Shown here in pieces: positions 59,102-64,000 of a stretch of DNA of 64,000 nucleotides. The notes below the pieces were generated by a model. That model had not been told where the DNA came from. It did no database searches and was given only the letters and a program-made list of their open reading frames with translations. Source of the stretch: Leptospira perdikensis (GTDB lineage Bacteria; Spirochaetota; Leptospiria; Leptospirales; Leptospiraceae); NCBI RefSeq assembly GCF_004769575.1, contig NZ_RQGA01000014.1:62001-126000 (forward strand), given 5' to 3'. Position 1 is the first letter of the stretch. Every line of letters starts with the position of its first letter. A program made the translations under genes and the position numbers.

Positions 59102-59145
59102 GGAACCCTACCTTTTCCCAATCGGAAATGGATAGGGTTCCTTTT
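59102..59145 (+). terminator. Intrinsic terminator after the small lipoprotein gene
   Basis: GGAACCCTA (59102-59110) pairs with TAGGGTTCC (59133-59141), with an inner TTTCC/GGAAA stem, followed by TTTT (59142-59145). The T run is short. Confidence 0.75.
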
Positions 59146-59160
59146 GTGATCCTATCTAAA

Positions 59161-60261
59161 TTAAAACCTTCCTAAGTCTTCGTTTCCACCAGATTGTTTT
59201 CCAATCTCTATTAAAATCCAATTTCGCACAATAGGATAGTCACCTGGTAAACAAAAGAAAAACAAAGAATGAGTTTTTGTTTCTAAATCGTTGACGATAT
59301 AAAGTTTGTTTTCTTTGAGAAGAATCTCTTCCCATTTTTGAAAAACATAACAGGTATCATTCCAATAAATTGAATCTTTTGTGATTCGAATTTCTTTTCT
59401 TTTTTTGTAATTCCACCATACATAAGCCAAAGGAAAAAAACCAATGCTTAGAGATACAATCAAAAACACCAACTGAAAATACGAAGGAGGGAATTTCCAA
59501 GATTCTATTGATAAATCAAAGACAGATCCAATCACAAAATGAATGATTAAAGTGAGAGCAAAACTAACTGTAATGGCAACAAATACAAATATTTTAGGTT
59601 GGTACCGTGATTTCAGTAAACTCTCTTGGTTTGTCCTTGTAATCGTGATTTGGGAATCGGGCTGAAAGGTAATTTCGGATTCTGAAATTTCTTTTGGTAG
59701 GATTCGTTTATGGATGGGTAGATCTAGTTCTGAATAAGAAATCAATTTTCCCGATTCATTTTGGATGGAAGTTTTTAATATTTTGGTAATGGTTTCTCCA
59801 AACGAACGAATTTCAGGGAAATTGGTTGATTCTGCCAATTGAAGAGTTTCGGCTTCTAAATGACCTAACACAGTAAAAACAGTAATTGTCCTTGATCCGT
59901 TTTTGGTTTTCACTGTATAAGTATATTCTGAAATAGATGTATGTCTTATTTGATTAAAGTTTAAACTTTTGATAATTTTATTTCGTTCACCTAAATGAAT
60001 TGTTTTTGTATCAGAATTAAACTCTGTCCACTTTGATTTTTGAAAGATATAAAGAAAGATATGGGGAATAATAAAAAAAACAAAAAAAATAACGATTAGA
60101 AATATGTTAATGAAAAGGTCTTCACCAAAAATGCCCGTAACATAAAATGTGGGTATAAAAATCACCAGAGTTACAATATCAAACCCGAGTAAGATCCAAT
60201 GGGCAAGTTTTGTATTTTTAGAACGATGGTCTAGATAACGTTTTATAGATTTAGATTCCAC
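59161..60261 (-). CDS. Membrane protein of unknown function, GTG start
   Basis: 366 residues. Two membrane segments near the N-terminus (WILLGFDIVTLVIFIPTFYV; then FLIVIFFVFFIIPHIFLYIF) and two more at about 225-290 (FVFVAITVSFALTLIIHFVI; YFQLVFLIVSLSIGFFPLAY), with soluble beta-rich domains between and after. Not recognised; the layout is like PH-like-domain membrane proteins. GTG at 60261 starts three bases after the regulator upstream, so it is likely cotranscribed with it. Confidence 0.7.
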   Translation of the reverse strand: MESKSIKRYLDHRSKNTKLAHWILLGFDIVTLVIFIPTFYVTGIFGEDLFINIFLIVIFFVFFIIPHIFLYIFQKSKWTEFNSDTKTIHLGERNKIIKSLNFNQIRHTSISEYTYTVKTKNGSRTITVFTVLGHLEAETLQLAESTNFPEIRSFGETITKILKTSIQNESGKLISYSELDLPIHKRILPKEISESEITFQPDSQITITRTNQESLLKSRYQPKIFVFVAITVSFALTLIIHFVIGSVFDLSIESWKFPPSYFQLVFLIVSLSIGFFPLAYVWWNYKKRKEIRITKDSIYWNDTCYVFQKWEEILLKENKLYIVNDLETKTHSLFFFCLPGDYPIVRNWILIEIGKQSGGNEDLGRF

Positions 60262-60264
60262 GAC

Positions 60265-61956
60265 TTATAATTGTAATTTGTTTGTTTCTGGCAGATTTGG
60301 AGAAGGTTTCATAAATAAATAACCTTGGGAGTATTCGATCCCTAAAGTTTCTATCATATCTTGAATGGCCTCCCTATCAACAAACTCTGCCACTACTTTG
60401 GCACCAATTCCACGTGCTAGTTCGACAATACCTTGGACGAGAAGATAGGCAGTTCTGTTCTCTGGTAGGTTTTTAATGAACTGACCATCAATTTTTAGAT
60501 AATCAGGATCCACTTCGAGTAAACGAGAAAGATTGGAATACTGAACTCCAAAATCGTCAATGGCAATTTGACAACCAATGGTTTTTAAATCCCGAATGGT
60601 ATACAAACTATTTTTATTCTCTGAAAAACTAATGTCTTCTAGTATTTCAAAAGTCACTCGTTTGGCATCAATATTGTAATGTGATAAACGACCCTCTACC
60701 CATTTACTAAAACTTTTATATTCTAACTCGGATTCGGTGAGGTTGATCGAAAAATCATATGGTTTGTCAGAGAAAAAATTCATAGACTCATCAATCATTT
60801 GCAAACCAATCATTCGAATGCTTCCAGTAACCTTTGCTAGTTTTAAAAAAACATCTGGTGTGAGGATGGTATCTTTATCTTTGATTCTTGCTAAACATTC
60901 AAACTTTCGTATTTGTTTTGTTTGGTTGTCTAAAATACCCTGGAAATAAGGAACAATTTGTTTGTTGGTAATGGCTGTTTGGATCTTTTGACTCCACTGA
61001 AAATTTTGTAGGTGGTGGTCTGTTGATAGGTCCTCGGTGTAAGATACAAAGTCGGTGGAACCTTGTGTTTCCGCACGAAATAGGGCCAGTTTTGCTTTGT
61101 AGTAACAATCTTCTTGGCCAGAAGCGGAGGAATACCGACATTCCAAATGGAATCCCACTCCATCCAAAATCAAATCGTCGGATTTTAAGATCATCCGAAA
61201 ACTACGCATTTTTTCAACCAGTCCTTGTTCGGAAAGATTCGAAAGGATGGCAATTTCATCCGAATAAATATGGAAAACTGTATCTTCGTTTTGTAGATGT
61301 ACAGAAAGTAATTGGAGGAGTTTTTTAAATATCTTTCGGTAAACTTCGATTCCAAAGGTTTTGATTATGCTTGGGAAACTCACAATTTTCATCAGTAAGA
61401 TGGATTGGTCGTTGCGATGGTTACCATCTCCTTTGAGTTGTTTCACTAAAGATTCAAAATTTGGATATTTGGAGTCCCTATGAAAGTACAAAGAGTCCGC
61501 TAGTTCCTTATTTTTTTCTTCTAATGACTTCTCTTGAAAGTAAGCATCAATGGCCTGTTTGATGGTGAGTTCTAAATCATGGGCATCCCATGGTTTGGAG
61601 AGATACCGGTACAAACAACCATGATTCAGGGCATTCCCTATGGCTTGTGCTGGTGCTTGGCCGGTTAACATAATCTTTTTGGTACGAGGGTGGGTTTCCT
61701 GCATTTCGATCAGGAATTCGTCGCCTTTCTGTCCTGGCATGACATGATCACAAATGACGACCGCTAAGTCTGCGGAGGTTTCCGCAATTTCTTTCATAAT
61801 CTCTTTTGCTGTTTCCGCACTTTCTGCAGTTTCGATAGTGAAATTGGACCCAAATACTTTTTTTAATTGTTCTTTCAGGTTCCAAAGGATAAAGAATTCG
61901 TCATCGATGCAAAGGATATAGGGTTTTTCGTTCAAAGGGGTACCTAGAGAAGACAT
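60265..61956 (-). CDS. Response regulator with degenerate GGDEF and EAL output
   Basis: 563 residues. Receiver domain (about 10-130): Asp18-Asp19, phosphoacceptor Asp70 (VICDHVMPG), Lys121 (LSKPW). The middle (about 165-300) has a GGDEF-like fold where the signature is YSDEI, so no cyclase activity is expected. EAL domain (about 310-555): FECLARI, SINLTESE, FEILEDIS, AIDDFGVQYSNLSRL, KIDGQF, QGYLFMKP, all consistent with an active c-di-GMP phosphodiesterase. Confidence 0.92.
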   Translation of the reverse strand: MSSLGTPLNEKPYILCIDDEFFILWNLKEQLKKVFGSNFTIETAESAETAKEIMKEIAETSADLAVVICDHVMPGQKGDEFLIEMQETHPRTKKIMLTGQAPAQAIGNALNHGCLYRYLSKPWDAHDLELTIKQAIDAYFQEKSLEEKNKELADSLYFHRDSKYPNFESLVKQLKGDGNHRNDQSILLMKIVSFPSIIKTFGIEVYRKIFKKLLQLLSVHLQNEDTVFHIYSDEIAILSNLSEQGLVEKMRSFRMILKSDDLILDGVGFHLECRYSSASGQEDCYYKAKLALFRAETQGSTDFVSYTEDLSTDHHLQNFQWSQKIQTAITNKQIVPYFQGILDNQTKQIRKFECLARIKDKDTILTPDVFLKLAKVTGSIRMIGLQMIDESMNFFSDKPYDFSINLTESELEYKSFSKWVEGRLSHYNIDAKRVTFEILEDISFSENKNSLYTIRDLKTIGCQIAIDDFGVQYSNLSRLLEVDPDYLKIDGQFIKNLPENRTAYLLVQGIVELARGIGAKVVAEFVDREAIQDMIETLGIEYSQGYLFMKPSPNLPETNKLQL

Positions 61957-62000
61957 ACAAATAATCTCGATCTTTCAGAATATGCAAGAAATATTTGATG

Positions 62001-62028
62001 TTGACAATTTCTTTCAATTGTATCTAAT
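62001..62028 (+). promoter_or_regulatory. Promoter of the RRM gene
   Basis: TTGACA at 62001-62006 (consensus), 16-base spacer, TCTAAT at 62023-62028. Transcript would begin near 62035, giving a leader of about 45 bases. Confidence 0.6.
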
Positions 62029-62079
62029 CGAGCCGTTCCAAGGACATTGGAACATGCAGTTGGTTTTACGAGGACAGGA

Positions 62080-62349
62080 ATGGTTTCTAACAAAATTTAT
62101 GTAGGGAATTTAAAATTTTCTCTTAAGGAAGAAAATATACGCCAGATTTTCTCCGTTTACGGAGTGATTCAAGATCTGAAAATGATTCATGACCGGGAAA
62201 CTGGTAATTTTAGAGGGTTTGCATTTATTACTTACGCCAATCCGGAAGAGGCAGAAGAGGCTGTGACCCAAATGAATGGCCAACCTGTCGACGGTCGGAA
62301 TCTAAAAGTGACCTTTGCTGAGGATAAAAGAAAAGAAAAACAGAACTAA
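62080..62349 (+). CDS. RRM-type RNA-binding protein
   Basis: 89 residues from the ATG at 62080 (AGGACAGGA just ahead); a TTG at 62047 would add 11 unlikely residues. One RRM covers the protein: RNP2 IYVGNL near residue 5 and RNP1 RGFAFITY near 46, followed by a Lys/Glu tail. Such single-RRM proteins occur in cyanobacteria and spirochaetes; they bind single-stranded RNA, often as cold-inducible chaperones. It sits 41 bases upstream of the pepN leader. Confidence 0.93.
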   Translation: MVSNKIYVGNLKFSLKEENIRQIFSVYGVIQDLKMIHDRETGNFRGFAFITYANPEEAEEAVTQMNGQPVDGRNLKVTFAEDKRKEKQN

Positions 62350-62364
62350 AATTCACTTTTCCGG

Positions 62365-62380
62365 TAAGGCCTATGCCTTA
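62365..62380 (+). repeat. Hairpin I of the pepN leader
   Basis: TAAGGC (62365-62370) pairs with GCCTTA (62375-62380), loop CTAT. Just downstream of the RRM stop, 1 base before hairpin II. No T run follows, so it is not a typical terminator. Confidence 0.55.
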
Positions 62381-62381
62381 A

Positions 62382-62409
62382 AGAAGGAGGATGATGCAAT
62401 CCTCCTTCT
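62382..62409 (+). promoter_or_regulatory. Hairpin II covering the pepN ribosome site and start
   Basis: AGAAGGAGGAT (62382-62392) pairs perfectly with ATCCTCCTTCT (62399-62409), 11 bp with a 6-base loop (GATGCA). The AAGGAGG ribosome site and first ATG are in the 5' arm; the second ATG spans the loop. A structure this stable should block ribosome entry unless something opens it. Confidence 0.7.
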
Positions 62410-64000
62410 CTCCGATTCACAAACTAGAAGACTATAAACCAAATCCTTGGTTAACCCCCAAGTTAGATTTACGATTTGATTTAGATCTGCACCTGACGGT
62501 TGTCAGAGCTGATTACGAAGTTGTTCTTCAATCAGAAAGTATTGAACCTCTTTTTTTAAATGGAGAATCTTTAGAATTTTTATCCCTTCGGATTGATGGA
62601 GCTATCGTTGATCCCGAAGACTACCAAGTTTCTCCAACAGGAATCCTCATTCCGCATCCACCAAAGGACAAGTTTCGCCTCACTGTAGAAAACCGAATTT
62701 GTCCTGCCAAGAATACTTCACTCGAAGGATTGTATAAATCTGGTTCTATGTTGTGTACCCAAAATGAACCAGAAGGTTTTCGTAAGATTGTTTATTCCAT
62801 CGACAGACCAGATAATATGATGCGTTTTCTTGTGACCATTTCGGGAGATCAGACACTTTTTCCTGTGATGTTGTCCAATGGAAATTTGGTAGGCGACAAA
62901 CAATTTGAAGGTGGTAAACGGGAAGTGGTTTGGGAAGATCCATTTCCTAAACCATCCTATTTGTTTGCCCTCGTGGCAGGGGAATTGCAAGAAACAGTAG
63001 ATTCTTTTATCACCAAATCCGGAAGGGAGATCACTCTCAAGATATTCATAGAAAAAGGAAATGAGGAGAAGGTAGGTTTTGCTTTTGATTCTTTAAAAAA
63101 AGCAATGAAGTGGGATGAAGATACTTTTGGATTAGAGTATGATTTGGATCTATTTATGATTGTGGCAGTGGAAGACTTCAATATGGGTGCCATGGAAAAT
63201 AAAGGACTCAATCTCTTTAATGCCAAACTCGTGCTTGCCAATAAAAAATCGGCTACCGATGAAAGTTTTGAAGCCATCCTTGCTGTGATTGCTCACGAGT
63301 ATTTTCACAATTGGACAGGCAATCGGGTCACACTCCGCAATTGGTTCAATTTAACTCTAAAGGAAGGACTTACTGTATTTCGTGACCAGTGGTTTACAGA
63401 AGATATGACTGACCCTTCGGTGAAACGAATTAAAGACGTATTGTTTCTGAAAGAATTTCAATTTCCGGAAGACCAAGGTCCCATGTCTCATCCCATCCTT
63501 CCTAAAACTTATAAAGAGATGAATAATTTTTATACGGTTACTGTTTATGAAAAGGGAGCAGAAGTCATCCGTTTGGTATCAGAACTGATTGGGAGAGAAA
63601 ATTTCAAAAAAGGATTAAAACTCTACCTTTCCCAATATGATGGCCAAGGGGTCACCTTTGAAGAATTTGTTTCCTCCATGGAAGAAGTGAATGGTTCCGC
63701 AATTCCCTATCTTCGCAATTGGTACCACCGCAGTGGAACCCCAATGATTTCAGTAAAAGAAATTTATGCCAAAGATTCCAATGAATGGATTTTAGAGCTG
63801 ACCGATACCGGTTCCAGCGAATATCCGTTAGTGTTTTCAAATTCCTTTGCGGTATTTGATAGAGAAGGAAGATTAGTGAGAGAAGAAAAACGTGTGATGT
63901 CCGGTGCCCGCGACCAGATTCGTATGGCGGCACTTGACAGTAAGGGAACCAAACCAATTGTTTCTTTATTTCGTTCTCTTTCCAGTCCAATAAGATTAGA
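62391..64000 (+). CDS. pepN: Aminopeptidase N, M1 family (3' end beyond the window)
   Basis: 536 of roughly 870 residues are visible; the frame is open to the right edge. It follows E. coli PepN closely: GAMENKG exopeptidase motif near residue 265, zinc site HEYFHNWTGNR with the Glu in LKEGLTVFRDQ, then MSHPILPKTYKEMNNFYTVT and WYHRSGTPMISV. It removes N-terminal residues from peptides in the cytosol. Tandem ATGs at 62391 and 62394 lie only 0 and 3 bases after AAGGAGG, closer than usual, and both lie in a hairpin. Confidence 0.95.
   Translation, partial: MMQSSFSPIHKLEDYKPNPWLTPKLDLRFDLDLHLTVVRADYEVVLQSESIEPLFLNGESLEFLSLRIDGAIVDPEDYQVSPTGILIPHPPKDKFRLTVENRICPAKNTSLEGLYKSGSMLCTQNEPEGFRKIVYSIDRPDNMMRFLVTISGDQTLFPVMLSNGNLVGDKQFEGGKREVVWEDPFPKPSYLFALVAGELQETVDSFITKSGREITLKIFIEKGNEEKVGFAFDSLKKAMKWDEDTFGLEYDLDLFMIVAVEDFNMGAMENKGLNLFNAKLVLANKKSATDESFEAILAVIAHEYFHNWTGNRVTLRNWFNLTLKEGLTVFRDQWFTEDMTDPSVKRIKDVLFLKEFQFPEDQGPMSHPILPKTYKEMNNFYTVTVYEKGAEVIRLVSELIGRENFKKGLKLYLSQYDGQGVTFEEFVSSMEEVNGSAIPYLRNWYHRSGTPMISVKEIYAKDSNEWILELTDTGSSEYPLVFSNSFAVFDREGRLVREEKRVMSGARDQIRMAALDSKGTKPIVSLFRSLSSPIRL

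Noticed and set aside
62382..62409. Hairpin II as a rho-independent terminator of the RRM gene
   Set aside because: No T run follows; the stem covers a perfect ribosome site and runs into pepN codons.

Overview
The window looks like chromosomal DNA of a spirochaete of the genus Leptospira, more likely a saprophytic or low-virulence species than a host-adapted one. This rests on recognised protein families and organisation, not on a database search. The points are: an uninterrupted S10-spc-alpha ribosomal block with spirochaete-like low-complexity tails (L29, L24, S11, L17); frequent TTG/GTG starts; loose lipoboxes (NSC, VSC, IGC); a eukaryote-type RRM protein; a DUF2400/TIGR02757 protein; and an acyltransferase-GpsA fusion. 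No mobile element, CRISPR array, rRNA operon or phage gene was seen. The sequence reads as ordinary, densely packed core genome.

Layout. 1-12.8 kb: ribosomal superoperon from the end of rplW to rplQ, including secY, adk, infA, rpmJ and rpoA, closed by a strong intrinsic terminator. 12.9-16.7 kb: a two-PAS histidine kinase convergent with the acyltransferase/glycerol-3-phosphate dehydrogenase fusion. 16.8-19.4 kb: hisZ, purA, tRNA-Lys, tRNA-Glu. 19.4-21.2 kb (minus): a DUF2400 protein with endonuclease III-like signatures whose stop codon lies inside the opposing tRNA-Glu, then HMG-CoA lyase. 21.2-27.9 kb: an ABC ATPase, a TPR protein, and a probable ccmA-ccmB-ccmC-(REC-PP2C)-purC-purS-purQ run. 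27.9-30.6 kb: glgC and an EAL protein.

30.6-46.9 kb is a Fe-S and thiol region. A plus-strand run sufC-sufD-Rieske-sufS-sufU-sufT-ggt-gshA-GshF-type ATP-grasp is preceded by a perfect 13-bp Fur/PerR-like palindrome. It meets a minus-strand run (reading right to left) of a flavin disulfide reductase, trhO, an ABC exporter, BolA, a GST-like protein, BolA, a monothiol glutaredoxin and a dithiol glutaredoxin. Together these make Fe-S clusters, make and recycle glutathione, and supply the Grx-BolA proteins that carry Fe-S clusters. To the right, an ADH-SDR pair diverges from a LysR regulator across a clear T-N11-A box.

47-64 kb: EndA-type nuclease, glyoxalase II-like hydrolase, serA, a lipoprotein, lysS with a YdcF-like protein, tRNA-Leu, an alpha/beta hydrolase, a DUF1499 protein, an amine-oxidase-like flavoprotein, a methyltransferase, an APC permease, a small lipoprotein, an unknown membrane protein, a REC-GGDEF(degenerate)-EAL regulator, an RRM protein, and pepN running off the right edge.

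The most notable non-routine signals are: an 11-bp perfect hairpin covering the ribosome binding site and start of pepN; a CTG start for infA; the DUF2400 resemblance to Fe-S DNA glycosylases; a suf operon with sufD but no sufB; and a class I gamma-glutamylcysteine ligase paired with a free-standing GshF-type ATP-grasp half. No intergenic stretch exceeds 300 bases.
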